64,000 bases of DNA from Ktedonobacterales bacterium (GCA_036557285.1 DATBHW010000012.1:1-64000); one strand, 5' to 3'. Shown: positions 16,710-25,681, numbered from the stretch's first letter. The notes: generated from the sequence alone by a model not told the origin. Numbers and translations are program-made.

Positions 16710-16937
16710 ATGGCAACGCTGGTATTCGTGTTGGTCTTACTGGTTGCTGTTGCCCTGATTGTGGTGAGCTTGCGCGCCCTGGTTGTGGCTTTTGAGGCGC
16801 TGCGACTGACCCATCGCCTGAAATTGACGGCGCGCGCGCTGCCGGAGCGGGTCCGACGCCCGAACGTTTCAGACCCGCTGGCCCTATCGCATTCTAGCTA
16901 TCCGCCTATTCGTGTACTCTACCCGGCGAAACGCTAA
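16710..16937 (+). CDS. Small single-pass membrane protein
   Basis: 75 residues with one strong N-terminal helix (VFVLVLLVAVALIVVSLRAL) followed by a basic cytoplasmic tail ending PPIRVLYPAKR. No family recognised. It sits between pepF and the T-box leader. The ribosome site is weak (GAGGGCCTCCT), so this is a plausible but unproven gene. Confidence 0.45.
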   Translation: MATLVFVLVLLVAVALIVVSLRALVVAFEALRLTHRLKLTARALPERVRRPNVSDPLALSHSSYPPIRVLYPAKR

Positions 16938-16939
16938 AC

Positions 16940-17224
16940 AAGTACATAGGGCGAAAAACGCTGAGCAGGCCAGTAGGAGAACAGAGCAGGAGAGCAGCGA
17001 GCCAGGAGCGTGAAAGCTGGCATCCGGGCCGTTTCCGAAACCCACCTGTGAGCGCGAGTGAATGAGGGCGCGCCCTCTGGAAACTCTGCCGGTTTCCTCC
17101 CGTTATCATGAGGAGCGACATCGAGCCAACAGGTTCCGTGTCGGCTGAGGGGCTGCTGGAGACGGCAGCAAACGAAGGTGGTACCGCGAGCAATGCCTCG
17201 TCCTTTTAGGGACGGGGCATTTTT
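16940..17224 (+). ncRNA. T-box leader controlling proS
   Basis: The T-box core AAGGTGGTACCGCG is at 17175-17188. Its bulge sequence TGGT (17179-17182) would pair with the ACCA end of an uncharged tRNA with discriminator A. Upstream, in the Stem I region, GAAA-CCC-ACC places a proline codon CCC (17041-17043) where the specifier is expected. A terminator hairpin follows (17191-17224), 39 bases before proS. Specifier, acceptor pairing and downstream gene agree. The 5' limit is approximate. Confidence 0.88.
17191..17224 (+). terminator. T-box regulated terminator
   Basis: ATGCCTCGTCC, a short TTTTA loop, GGGACGGGGCAT and then a run of T. Uncharged tRNA binding would favour the competing antiterminator containing the T-box core. 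Confidence 0.85.
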
Positions 17225-17262
17225 GTTTGGTTTGTCTTTCTAATCTGCAAGGAGGGGCGCCG

Positions 17263-19032
17263 ATGCGTTATTCTCGACTCTTTTTGCGCACACTGCGCGA
17301 GCCGCCGACTGATGCGGAAACGATCAGCCATCAATTGCTGGTGCGCGGAGGCTTTGTGCGCCAGCTTACCTCCGGGGTCTATAGCTTTCTGCCGCTGGGA
17401 CAGCGCGTCTTGCTGAAGATTGCGAACATTGTCCGCGAGGAGATGAACGCTGCCGGAGGCCAGGAGTGTACCCTGCCGGTCTTGCAGCCGCTGGAACTGT
17501 GGGCGGCGCAGCCAGCGCGGGGAGTCAGCCGCGCCGATATGCTGGGCGAGGTGCTGTTTCGACTGAAGGACCGGCGAGGGCGTGATCTGGCTCTGGGGCC
17601 GACACACGAGGAAGTGATTACGTTGCTGGCGAAAGAGATGGCGCAGAGCTACCGCGATCTGCCGCAGCGGCTCTATCAGATTCAGACGAAGTTTCGGGAT
17701 GAGGCGCGCCCGCGCGGCGGGCTGCTGCGGGTGCGGGAGTTCTGGATGAAAGACCTGTACAGCTTCGATGCCGATGAGGCGGGATTGGATGCGAGCTATC
17801 GGGCGATGATCGAGGCGTACAAGCGCATTTTCGGGCGCTGCGGGCTGGATGTGCTACTGGTGGAGGCCGACAGCGGCGCGATTGGTGGCAAGGATTCGCA
17901 GGAGTTTCTGGCGCTGGGCGAGGCTGGCGAGGACGAGGCCATCTTTTGCCCGCAGTGTGGCTACGCGGCAAACCGCGAAAAGGCCGAGTTTGCGCGCGCT
18001 GCGCCGCCGGATGAAGTCGAGGCGGCACTGGAGGAGGTCTATACGCCAGGACAGAAGACAATTGCCGATCTGGCTGCTTTTTTGCATATCTCGGCGGCAA
18101 AGACGCTCAAGTCAGTCTGCTATATGGCCGATGGTCGGCTGATCTTTGCGCTGGCGCGCGGCGATCTGGAGGTCAACGAGGTGAAGCTGTTCAACGCCGT
18201 CGCTCGCGCGGGGCTGAACGCGACGACGCTGCACCTGGCGTCGCCAGAGGAGTTGCAGCAGGCTGGGACGGTAGTAGCAGGCTCTATGTCGCCAATCGGC
18301 CAGGGCGAGGACGCGCTGATTCTTGCCGATACGTCGCTTCAGGGCAGCAAGAATCTGGTGGCTGGGGCGAATCGGGAAGATTATCACCTGCGCAACGTGA
18401 ACGCGGGGCGCGATTTCCGGGTGGATGCCTGGGAGGATATTGCTTCGGCTTTTGCGGGCGCGATCTGTGCGCGCTGCGGCGGGACGCTGGGGGTGAAGCG
18501 AGGGTCTGAGCTTGGGCATGCTTTTAAGGTGGGGCGGAAGTACAGCGAACTGTTCAACGCCACGTTTCTGGGCGAAGATGGGCAGGAGCATGTGATGCTC
18601 ATGGGCTGCTATGGCCTGGGCCTGGGGCGTGTCATGGCAATGGCGGTGGAGCAGCGCCATGACGCGCGCGGCATCTGCTGGCCGACGGCGATTGCGCCGT
18701 ATCAGGTGGCGCTGTGTGCGCTGGGCGCTGGCGATGCAGACGTGACACGCGCCGCCGATGATCTGTACGCGGCGCTCTGCCAGGCTGGCGTAGAAGTGCT
18801 GTACGATGATCGGGCCGAGTCGGCGGGCATCACGTTCAATGACGCTGATCTGATTGGGCTGCCGGTTCGTCTGGTGGTGAGCAGGCGCACGCTGGCGCGA
18901 GGAGCGGTTGAGTTCAAGCGGCGCGCGGAGCAGGAGAGCCGGATGGTCGCGCTGGCGGATGTGGTTGAGGCGGCTCGCCAGGCGCTGGGGCAGAACGATG
19001 AAGGTTTGCCCGATGAGCTACGGAGGTCTTGA
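17263..19032 (+). CDS. proS: Prolyl-tRNA synthetase, bacterial type
   Basis: 589 residues. Class II motif 1 appears in FVRQLTSGVYSFLPLGQRVL and motif 2 in QTKFRDEARPRGGLLRVREFWMKD; motif 3 lies near MGCYGLGLGRVMAM. The YbaK-type editing insertion (about 230-390) includes AAKTLKSVCYMADGRLIFAL, so it is the long bacterial type with deacylation of Ala-tRNA(Pro). The C-terminal anticodon domain contains VLYDDRAESAGITFNDADLIGLP. The start follows AAGGAGGGG. Regulated by the T-box leader directly upstream. Confidence 0.95.
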   Translation: MRYSRLFLRTLREPPTDAETISHQLLVRGGFVRQLTSGVYSFLPLGQRVLLKIANIVREEMNAAGGQECTLPVLQPLELWAAQPARGVSRADMLGEVLFRLKDRRGRDLALGPTHEEVITLLAKEMAQSYRDLPQRLYQIQTKFRDEARPRGGLLRVREFWMKDLYSFDADEAGLDASYRAMIEAYKRIFGRCGLDVLLVEADSGAIGGKDSQEFLALGEAGEDEAIFCPQCGYAANREKAEFARAAPPDEVEAALEEVYTPGQKTIADLAAFLHISAAKTLKSVCYMADGRLIFALARGDLEVNEVKLFNAVARAGLNATTLHLASPEELQQAGTVVAGSMSPIGQGEDALILADTSLQGSKNLVAGANREDYHLRNVNAGRDFRVDAWEDIASAFAGAICARCGGTLGVKRGSELGHAFKVGRKYSELFNATFLGEDGQEHVMLMGCYGLGLGRVMAMAVEQRHDARGICWPTAIAPYQVALCALGAGDADVTRAADDLYAALCQAGVEVLYDDRAESAGITFNDADLIGLPVRLVVSRRTLARGAVEFKRRAEQESRMVALADVVEAARQALGQNDEGLPDELRRS

Positions 19033-19057
19033 CTTAGAACGTATTTTCTAGTATACT
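19029..19057 (+). promoter_or_regulatory. Promoter with TAGAA-N6-TTCTA operator in the spacer
   Basis: TTGACT, a 17-base spacer and TATACT (19052-19057). The spacer holds the dyad TAGAACGTATTTTCTA (19035-19050), which is close to Gram-positive-type LexA boxes (GAAC-N4-GTTC). The -35 overlaps the proS stop codon. It probably drives the AHSA1 gene at 19197. A possible 36-codon frame starts 5 bases after the -10 (ATG 19062). Confidence 0.6.
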
Positions 19058-19196
19058 TGTTATGCCAAAGGTTCCTCATGTCTATCATGGCAAGGTACGT
19101 GCATTTATGGAGGGGCAGCCTGGATGTCAGGCGTGGCGTAGAGCGAACCGGCAGCAAGCCAGGGCTGGATAATAAACCTATGCAATGGGGTAATCT

Positions 19197-19685
19197 ATGA
19201 TTAGCGATCACATGATGGTTTCTCCTTCTCCTTTATGGCAGCTCCCCTCAGCGAACGATTGGCTGGTTGCTGCGGCGGAGTTTCCGACGACGGCTCCCAG
19301 GGCGCTCTTTGATTACTGGACGATACCGGCGCTGCTGCGGCGGTGGTGGCCGCCAGAAGTGGAGAACGTGGCGCGCGTGGATGGGGGGTATCATTTTTCC
19401 TGGCCCGGCAGGGGCCGGAATCTGCGCGGCTATTATACGGCTTTTGAGCCAGGGAAGATGCTGTCGTTCACCTGGAAGTGGGATAGTGAGCCGGACCTCG
19501 CGCCGATCAGGCATGTGATCGTGACGTTTGAGACGCTGGCAGAGGGTGGCACGCAGATTACTATTATTCATGGCCCCTATGCTGAATCCAGGGACGATCA
19601 AGAGGAGCGTATGGGCCATCTCGAAGGCTGGACACATTTCCTGGGCAGGCTGCAAGGTCTGCTGCTGAGCGAGGAGTCGGCCTGA
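19197..19685 (+). CDS. SRPBCC/AHSA1 domain protein
   Basis: 162 residues of the START-like AHSA1 group, a hydrophobic-ligand cavity fold of unknown substrate. Typical elements are PTTAPRALFDYWTIPALLRRWW, the strand pair GGYHFSWPGRG and YYTAFEPGKMLSFTWKW, and the final EEERMGHLEGWTHFLGRLQ-type helix. The first about 15 residues may be excess if ATG 19212 is used. It has its own promoter at 19029. Confidence 0.75.
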   Translation: MISDHMMVSPSPLWQLPSANDWLVAAAEFPTTAPRALFDYWTIPALLRRWWPPEVENVARVDGGYHFSWPGRGRNLRGYYTAFEPGKMLSFTWKWDSEPDLAPIRHVIVTFETLAEGGTQITIIHGPYAESRDDQEERMGHLEGWTHFLGRLQGLLLSEESA

Positions 19686-19870
19686 GATAGAAGCGGATAT
19701 TTTCTCACTTTCTTTTCCGCGAGCGGAACCCCATTGGCGGCGACGCGAGCGACGCCAACCACAGCGAAGATATGCTGTGGTTGGCGTCGTTAGTCGGGCA
19801 TGATCGCTATAGCCTTGCCTGGGTGTGCGTCTTCTTCGGCAGCCAGTATTCAATAGAGAGAGGAACGGTT

Positions 19871-20356
19871 ATGAGTCTTTCGGGGAACAAACTAATGGCG
19901 AATCGCTCGGTACCAGCATGTACCGTCATCCCTGTGCTTGCTTATGAGGATGTAGGTCGGGCGGTGGACTGGCTGTGCAGCGCCTTTGGATTCACCGAGC
20001 GTTTGCGAATAGGCACTCACCGCGCCCAGCTTGTCGTTGGCGATGGCGCGGTCGTTGTGAGCGAGGGACACCCAGACCAGGGTTCCAAGACGCCGACGAA
20101 CGCGGTCAGCCATTCGGTACTTGTGCGCGTGGAAGACGTGGACCGCCACTACGAGCGAGCCAGGGCGCGCGGCGCACGAATCCTGCACCCTCCGACCGAC
20201 TACCCATTCGGGGAGAGACAGTACAGCACCGAAGACCTGGGCGGCCACTGCTGGACGTTCTCTCAATCAATAGCTGACGTTGAGCCTTCGGAGTGGGGGG
20301 CTACCGTCGCCAGACAGGAAAGCGCATCGTCTTCCAGCGAGGCGCAGCAGGGATGA
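19871..20356 (+). CDS. VOC/glyoxalase superfamily protein
   Basis: 161 residues with the PhnB-like opening CTVIPVLAYEDVGRAVDWLCSAFGF, internal strand AQLVVGDGAVVVSE and C-terminal PFGERQYSTEDLGGHCWTFSQS. Metal-site residues typical of the fold appear partly (His in AVSHSVLVRV, Glu in YSTEDLGGH). Members include glyoxalases and antibiotic-binding proteins; the substrate is unknown. Start at MSLSGNK because GAGAGGAACGG lies just upstream. It stands alone. Confidence 0.8.
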   Translation: MSLSGNKLMANRSVPACTVIPVLAYEDVGRAVDWLCSAFGFTERLRIGTHRAQLVVGDGAVVVSEGHPDQGSKTPTNAVSHSVLVRVEDVDRHYERARARGARILHPPTDYPFGERQYSTEDLGGHCWTFSQSIADVEPSEWGATVARQESASSSSEAQQG

Positions 20357-20638
20357 GCGATTTTCTTGCTCTCTGCTAGCTGCTGCCGATCCTCTATTAC
20401 CTTCGCCTGGAGAGGCTATCAGCTTCTGAAGACAGGGCAACCCCTTGTATCAAGAATGGAAGCCGCAGAAAAAGCAAACTCCGTAACGATGGCCGTAACG
20501 TTTGGAAGATGGGCATCTGGTACACTTGAGGCAGGACATTGGCGGATTTCGCCAGCAGAAAACGCAGCGGGGGCTTCTGCGTAAAGAGTGAGCGCATCCT
20601 CTCGCATCAGACGCATCCAGAAAGGGGATTCATCAGTT

Positions 20639-21262
20639 ATGGCATCCCTGACCCCAGAAGCGCAACAGCTTATCAGCAAATATCGCCTTGGCGCCTCTAC
20701 AGCGGTGTACCAACCGAACACTGTCTTGAAGATCATCGGATTCCTGTTCCTGGCGGCGTTTTTTGCCGCCTGGACCCTGTTCACCGCCGCTATCACCAAC
20801 AGTCCCCTCCTTCCAAACGACCTCCACCTGTTTGATAGTTCGCCTCTGTCTACCTCCGAGCCGATCTTTCAGGTGGTCCAGATTCTTTTCCCGCTGGTTG
20901 GGCTGCTGGGGATAGTGTACAGCCTCTGGCAAATCGTGAAGGCCATCGGGAACAGTGGCGCCCGCGCGGTTGTTTGCACGCATGGCGCTGCTCTGGTCAC
21001 ATCCAGAAGGGCTGACGCCTTTCGTTGGCAGGACGCGATCACCGTGACCCACAACGTCAAAGTCAGCAGAAGCACCCACCAGTCTGCGTCTGGCGTCACG
21101 TCCACCTCAACCAGCGTGCGCCACAGGTACACGGTGCATTGCCATGACGGGAGAAAAATCCTCTTCGACAGCGCCCTCTTTGGTGGAAAAGTCCAGAAAC
21201 TGGGCGAGACGTTGCAGGTCGAGGTGGCCCGCTGGAATCAGGGGAGAGGCGCGCGCCCATGA
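20639..21262 (+). CDS. Membrane protein, DUF6585-like
   Basis: 207 residues. An N-terminal QLISKYRLGASTAVYQPNTV segment precedes two membrane helices (about 37-58 and 85-107). A beta-rich cytoplasmic tail follows, with ALVTSRRADAFRWQDAITVTHNV and HRYTVHCHDGRKILFDSAL. The layout matches the DUF6585 proteins I associate with Ktedonobacteria, but that is from memory of the pattern. Start at MASLTPEAQ after an AAAGGGGA site. Function unknown. Confidence 0.65.
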   Translation: MASLTPEAQQLISKYRLGASTAVYQPNTVLKIIGFLFLAAFFAAWTLFTAAITNSPLLPNDLHLFDSSPLSTSEPIFQVVQILFPLVGLLGIVYSLWQIVKAIGNSGARAVVCTHGAALVTSRRADAFRWQDAITVTHNVKVSRSTHQSASGVTSTSTSVRHRYTVHCHDGRKILFDSALFGGKVQKLGETLQVEVARWNQGRGARP

Positions 21263-21342
21263 AGCAGCGCAGCGAGACAGCAGCGCCTACCGGCTGGGCT
21301 GGCAGAATGCAAGAGCGGGAAGGATTTCATCTAACACTTTGC

Positions 21343-21371
21343 TTGACGATGGCTGACTCAGCGAGTATACT
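21343..21371 (+). promoter_or_regulatory. Consensus-like promoter for the HEAT-repeat gene
   Basis: TTGACG, a 17-base spacer, TATACT. The leader is about 120 bases to the ATG at 21499. Confidence 0.65.
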
Positions 21372-21498
21372 TTGAGCTGCGCGATTCAGTCGCCCCCTGT
21401 CCGTGGAAAGGGCTTAGTCTACTGGTCCTGACATGTAATGAACCTTCTTCTCGCCTGGCGCGACGGACAACAGGCTTCCTTGTGAGGGGAGGTTCTTT

Positions 21499-22401
21499 AT
21501 GTCCCTGCTGTCTGGCTTGCCCAATCTGGAATACCTCAAGAACCAGGCGAAAGCCCTGCTCAAGGCGTTTCGCGCCGCTGATCCACAAGCGCGTCAGCGT
21601 GTCGAGGCGCATCTTCCTCGTTTCACTCAATCAGCGCCCACTGTTCGCAATATAAGGAACTTTGCGCTGGCCGATGCCCTGCTGGTCGTTGCGCGCGAGG
21701 CGGGCTTTTCAAGCTGGCCGAAGCTGAAAGCGCACATTGAGGCGATGGGCCAGGAGAAGCCGTTGGAGAGAGAGACAAGCAAGCCATCAGAGGATATGGC
21801 CGCCGAGGGTAAAAAGTCTGCTGCGCAGCGGCCATCTGTGCGCGAACTGGCGCGGCAGCTTGCTGATCTGGCGATGCAGCGAGATGCTGTGGGACTGGCG
21901 CGGCGCTTTTCGCGCATGCCGCTGCGAGATATTCTGGCGGCGCGCGAGGTGGTCGTGGAGCAAGGCAACCACTCGGCGCTGGTGGAGACGCTGCTGGAAG
22001 GGCTGCTCCACGCAAGTCCGAGGGTGCGCTACGATTGCACGCACACGCTGGACCATATGGCAGATGATCGCTGTGCCGAGCCGCTGCGTCGGCTGCTGGA
22101 TGATACGGTACCGCGCGTGCGGCGTATGGCGCTGCATGTCCTCAGTTGTGACGCCTGCAAGTTACATCCCCTGCAAGTAGAAGAGGATATAGTTGCCCGC
22201 GTGGTGGCTCACGCGCTGACAGACCCAAGCATCAACGTCCGTCGCCATGCCACGACAGCCCTCGGTAACTTCTGCGCTGACCCGCGCGTGGGCCTGGCCC
22301 TGGAGGTTCTGAGCGCGAAGGAAACCGATCCGGCTATCCTACGGCACGCCTACCGGGCACTGCGCCGCCAAAAAGGTGTATCTGAGGATAGGGCTACTTG
22401 A
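21499..22401 (+). CDS. HEAT-repeat protein
   Basis: 300 residues. The N-terminal part has LKNQAKALLKAFRAADPQA and EAGFSSWPKLKAHIEAM, a module that commonly precedes ankyrin or HEAT repeats in Chloroflexota and Bacillota proteins. A hydrophilic linker follows, then about four HEAT-like helical pairs from residue 170 (ASPRVRYDCTHTLDHMADDR, DTVPRVRRMALHVLSCD, DPSINVRRHATTALGNFC). A cytoplasmic protein-protein interaction role is likely; the partner is unknown. A strong GGGGAGG site precedes the start and a TTGACG-17-TATACT promoter lies upstream. Confidence 0.75.
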   Translation: MSLLSGLPNLEYLKNQAKALLKAFRAADPQARQRVEAHLPRFTQSAPTVRNIRNFALADALLVVAREAGFSSWPKLKAHIEAMGQEKPLERETSKPSEDMAAEGKKSAAQRPSVRELARQLADLAMQRDAVGLARRFSRMPLRDILAAREVVVEQGNHSALVETLLEGLLHASPRVRYDCTHTLDHMADDRCAEPLRRLLDDTVPRVRRMALHVLSCDACKLHPLQVEEDIVARVVAHALTDPSINVRRHATTALGNFCADPRVGLALEVLSAKETDPAILRHAYRALRRQKGVSEDRAT

Positions 22402-22407
22402 AGCGTT

Positions 22408-22565
22408 GTTGCCTGTACCGCCGTCCCTGGCGGCGAACCATTGGGCTGCTGGTCCGGTGGCCTGGAGGGCGAACGCTCGCCCTGGCGCACCGTTGCGCCG
22501 CCAGGGACGGCGGTACAGGCGGCCCCCACCCCGCCGTTCGCCGCCAGGGACGGCGGGGTGGGGGC
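22408..22565. repeat. Palindromic repeat cluster between HEAT gene and metG
   Basis: Units CCGCCGTCCCTGGCGGCG (inverted), CGCCGCCAGGGACGGCGG with tail TACAGG, and CGCCGCCAGGGACGGCGG again are packed between two convergent genes. They may act as a bidirectional terminator. Confidence 0.7.
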
Positions 22566-22575
22566 AAACGCCCTT

Positions 22576-24180
22576 CTACACCTCGACGGGCAGTTCCAGC
22601 TTGGGGAACAGGACGCCGCCGGGCTGGACGCTGGTCCCCGCCAGATAGCCGCCCCAACGGGAGACCTGCGCCCAATCGCTGCCGGTGTCCAGGGCGATGC
22701 CAAGCTGGCTGGCGATGGCTTCGGCGGTGGCCGGAATGAACGGCGCGCAGTAGTGCGCGATCAGGCGCAAGGCTTCGGCCAGGTTGTACAACGAGGTCGC
22801 CAGCCGCGCTTCGGCTGCCGCGCTATCTGGCCCCTTGCGCTGCTTTGCCAGTGTCCAGGGTTCGACATCGGCAACGTATTTGTTGGCCGCGCCCACAAGT
22901 TCCCAGATGGCGGCCAGGGCTTCATGTGGGGCGAACTGGGCCAGCGCGGCATCTACCCGTTCGGGCAGTTCTTCGGCGACGCTGATGAGCCGCCGATCAA
23001 TTTCCTCCGGCTCGCCGGGCGCAGGCACGACGCCGCTGTAGTAGCGAGTGACCATATTGACGACCCGATTGAGCAGGTTGCCTAGCTGATCGGCGAGATC
23101 GACGTTGTGCGTGCGAATGAATCGCTCCAGGCTGAAATCGCCGTCGTCAGTGGCGCGAATCTCGCGCAGCAGGTAGTAGCGCAGCGCGTCTGTGCCATAG
23201 CGCCCGGCAAACTCAACTGGATCAATGACGTTGCCCAGCGATTTGCTGATCTTTGCGCCCTCGATAGTGACGTAGCCATGTACGAAGACTTCGCTGGGCG
23301 GCAGCACTCCGGCTGAAAGGAGCATTGCCGGCCAATAGATGGTATGGAAGCGCAAAATGCCCTTGCCGATGACGTGAACTCGCTGCGGGTTGTGTGCCCA
23401 GTAATGCTGATAGAGCGGCGCTTCGCTGGCGTAGCCCAGCGCGGTAATGTAGTTGCCTAGCGCGTCGAACCAGACGTACATCACCTGATCTGGATCACCG
23501 GGGACAGAGATGCCCCAGTCGTGGGCGCGCGCCCGCGAACGCGAGATGCTGAAGTCTTCCAGACCCTGGCGGATGAAGCTCAGCGCCTCGTTCTTACGTG
23601 TCTGGGGGACGATGCGCAGTTGGTCGGATTCGATCAGTTCGTATAGTCGGTCAGCGTAGCGCGAAAGGCGAAAGAAGTAGTTCTCCTCCTCGACGACTTC
23701 CGGCGGCGTCAGATGTTCCGGGCAGAGGCCGTCAATGAGTTCGTCCGGGGTGTAGAACTGTTCGCAGCCGACACAGTAAAGCCCTTGATAGGGGCGCTTG
23801 TAGATGTCAGCGTTCTCTGTGCACGCCTGCCAGAGCTTGCGCACGCCCGCCAGATGGCGCGGGTCGTTGCTGGTGCGAATGAAATCATCGAACGACAGGT
23901 TCAACGGTTCTCGCAGCGCCTGGTACTGCGCGGCGTTGCGGTCCACCAGCGCCTGGGTGGTGATACCTTCTTTTTCCGCCGCCTGGACATTCTTCAGGCT
24001 GTTCTCATCCGCGCCGGTGAGGAAGCGCACGTCTTCGCCTTTGAGGCGGTGATAGCGCGCCAGCGCGTCGGTCAGGATGATCTCCAGCGCGAAGCCGATA
24101 TGGGGCTTTGCGTTGACGTAGGGTATGGCAGTGGTGACATACCAGGGTGGGTGTCGCTCATCTAATGTAGGGTTGGTCAT
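22576..24180 (-). CDS. metG: Methionyl-tRNA synthetase
   Basis: 534 residues, class I. The HIGH motif is HIGF in TTAIPYVNAKPHIGFALE, and KMSKS is replaced by the functional variant KISKS (EGAKISKSLGN). CVGCEQFYTPDELIDGLCPEH is a single-knuckle-like zinc insert, with the second Cys partly replaced. There is no C-terminal EMAP domain, as in short MetRS forms. Start at MTNPTLDERHP after AAGGAGA; the longer frame adds 58 residues that belong to the leader. A 200-base leader with terminator lies upstream. Confidence 0.93.
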   Translation of the reverse strand: MTNPTLDERHPPWYVTTAIPYVNAKPHIGFALEIILTDALARYHRLKGEDVRFLTGADENSLKNVQAAEKEGITTQALVDRNAAQYQALREPLNLSFDDFIRTSNDPRHLAGVRKLWQACTENADIYKRPYQGLYCVGCEQFYTPDELIDGLCPEHLTPPEVVEEENYFFRLSRYADRLYELIESDQLRIVPQTRKNEALSFIRQGLEDFSISRSRARAHDWGISVPGDPDQVMYVWFDALGNYITALGYASEAPLYQHYWAHNPQRVHVIGKGILRFHTIYWPAMLLSAGVLPPSEVFVHGYVTIEGAKISKSLGNVIDPVEFAGRYGTDALRYYLLREIRATDDGDFSLERFIRTHNVDLADQLGNLLNRVVNMVTRYYSGVVPAPGEPEEIDRRLISVAEELPERVDAALAQFAPHEALAAIWELVGAANKYVADVEPWTLAKQRKGPDSAAAEARLATSLYNLAEALRLIAHYCAPFIPATAEAIASQLGIALDTGSDWAQVSRWGGYLAGTSVQPGGVLFPKLELPVEV

Positions 24181-24184
24181 GGTA

Positions 24185-24384
24185 GTCTCCTTCTCAAGGG
24201 GGGCGCCGGGCAAACAGAAAGGGCTGCCCATGCTGGGTAGCCCTGAATAAGACGGTTCGTATGCTTGAGTCAGGCAGCAGGCAGCATGGACTTTGGATCG
24301 CGCGGTAGCCCGCGCATCCGCATCACCATGCGAATTGTGGAGGAAAAGATACACATGCTGCCACCTCAGTTTCAGGATGCTTTG
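24185..24384 (-). promoter_or_regulatory. metG leader with possible attenuator
   Basis: Between an extended -10 promoter (24385-24393) and metG lies about 195 bases of leader. It holds an 18-codon frame (24273-24329) with four Met codons (MVMRMR...M), a GCGCGG-GCTA-CCGCGC hairpin, and a terminator-like hairpin (24215-24246). The frame has no ribosome site. The class is not recognised; the core T-box sequence is absent or badly decayed. Confidence 0.45.
24215..24246 (-). terminator. Terminator-like hairpin in the metG leader
   Basis: Minus strand GGGCTACCCA-GCA-TGGGCAGCCC followed by TTTCTGTTT, 35 bases before the metG start. Confidence 0.65.
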
Positions 24385-24393
24385 ATTATATCA
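24385..24393 (-). promoter_or_regulatory. Extended -10 promoter of metG
   Basis: Minus strand TGATATAAT, a consensus -10 with the TGn extension. No convincing -35. It is back-to-back with the plus-strand promoter at 24433. Confidence 0.5.
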
Positions 24394-24432
24394 CATGCAG
24401 GCACAATACGCGAACAACCATCAACAGCGCGC

Positions 24433-24461
24433 TTGCATTTCTCAAGCGCAGCGAGTATACT
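24433..24461 (+). promoter_or_regulatory. Promoter for the tandem GNAT gene
   Basis: TTGCAT, a 17-base spacer and TATACT. The leader of about 240 bases to the ATG contains a CCCC/GGGG hairpin near 24545-24575. Confidence 0.55.
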
Positions 24462-24706
24462 GCTGGCAGCTTCATTGAAGAGAGGATGAGCCAGAACATG
24501 TCTCTACGCTACTGATAACAACGCAAGCGAAATCACCTGTACTCTCCCCGCGATCTGGTGGGGGCGAGTCTTGTTGACTTTGCGCGGGTATCGAGTGGCG
24601 TCTCTGAGATATGCTCCGTGGCTGGCAAACGTGTTCTCTCTTTCCGTCCCCACGTGCGCCCTCAAGCAGCCGCTCCCTGCCTGCGCGACACACGAAAGAG
24701 GACGAT

Positions 24707-25681
24707 ATGTATCCCTATTTAACTCCTGGCTACATCGTGCGCTCCCCGACGATGGAAGACATTCCGGCGATTCTGGCCCTCTTGCGGGTCTTCGACACTG
24801 CCGAGATGGGCGAAGCCGATCCCCTGACCCCCGACACCATTATTGGCGACTGGGAAGAACTGGACCCCACTCAGGATGCCTGGATGGTTCTGGCGTCGGA
24901 TGGGCTGCTTTGCGGCTACGCTACTCTGATGGACTACGGCGCGGGCCGTTTCTATGGCGATGGCTATGTTCATCCTGACCACAACAGGCGAGGGATTGGG
25001 AAAACGCTGGTTGAGGAGATGGAGCGGCGGGCGGCGGCTATTATCGCGGCAGAGCCAGACGGGACACGCCGGGTGCTGGTCAACAATGTTGTTGCCGAGA
25101 GCGCCGCCGCGCGAGACTTGTTGGAGACGCGCGGCTATGAACTGACGCGAGTCTACTTCCGCATGCGGATCGATCTGGAAGGGACGCGGCCAGCCCCGGC
25201 GTGGCCGGAAGGCATCAGCGTGCGAACCTGTGACGGCAGCCTGGAGGATATTCAGCGAGCCTATGAAACCGTTGAGGAGGGCTTCAGGGACTCCTGGGCG
25301 CATATCCCCCGCAGCTTCGAGGAATGGCAGCGGCATATGGTCCGCGAATCCTTTGACGCTTCGCTGTGGTTTCTGGCGCAGGAGGGCGACAAGGTGGCGG
25401 GAGCGGCGCTCTGCCGGAGGCGCGACGATGGCTCTGGCTGGATCGAGCAGCTCGCGGTACTGCGTCCCTGGCGCAAGCGCGGCCTGGGGTTGGCGCTGCT
25501 GCGCCATGCCTTCACGGTTTTCGATCAGCGGGAAATTCGGCGCGTCGGGTTAGGGGTTGATGGGCAGAGTCTGACCGGTGCGCAGCGGCTCTATGAGCGG
25601 GCGGGGATGCGCGTCACGGCGCGCATTGCCTGCTATGAGAAGGAACTGCGTCCGGGAAGAGATCTCATGGACGAGTTGTAG
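24707..25681 (+). CDS. Tandem-GNAT acetyltransferase
   Basis: 324 residues with two GNAT domains. In the first (about 1-160) the acetyl-CoA loop is VHPDHNRRGIGKTLVEEMERR. In the second (about 170-320) it is VLRPWRKRGLGLALLRHAF. The two-domain form resembles mycothiol-synthase-like (MshD) and Eis-like proteins, but mycothiol synthesis is not indicated by neighbours. Both CoA-binding loops look intact. Start at MYPYLTPGY after AAAGAGGACG. Substrate unknown. Confidence 0.82.
   Translation: MYPYLTPGYIVRSPTMEDIPAILALLRVFDTAEMGEADPLTPDTIIGDWEELDPTQDAWMVLASDGLLCGYATLMDYGAGRFYGDGYVHPDHNRRGIGKTLVEEMERRAAAIIAAEPDGTRRVLVNNVVAESAAARDLLETRGYELTRVYFRMRIDLEGTRPAPAWPEGISVRTCDGSLEDIQRAYETVEEGFRDSWAHIPRSFEEWQRHMVRESFDASLWFLAQEGDKVAGAALCRRRDDGSGWIEQLAVLRPWRKRGLGLALLRHAFTVFDQREIRRVGLGVDGQSLTGAQRLYERAGMRVTARIACYEKELRPGRDLMDEL

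Noticed and set aside
19062-19172. 36-codon frame right after the operator-containing promoter at 19029
   Set aside because: It could be a leaderless small gene, but the product (MPKVPHVYHGKVRAF...) has no recognisable feature and no ribosome site; not listed as a gene.
24281-24320. T-box core before metG
   Set aside because: GGGCTACCGCG is similar to the T-box but lacks the TGGN bulge; it reads better as a simple GCGCGG/CCGCGC hairpin.
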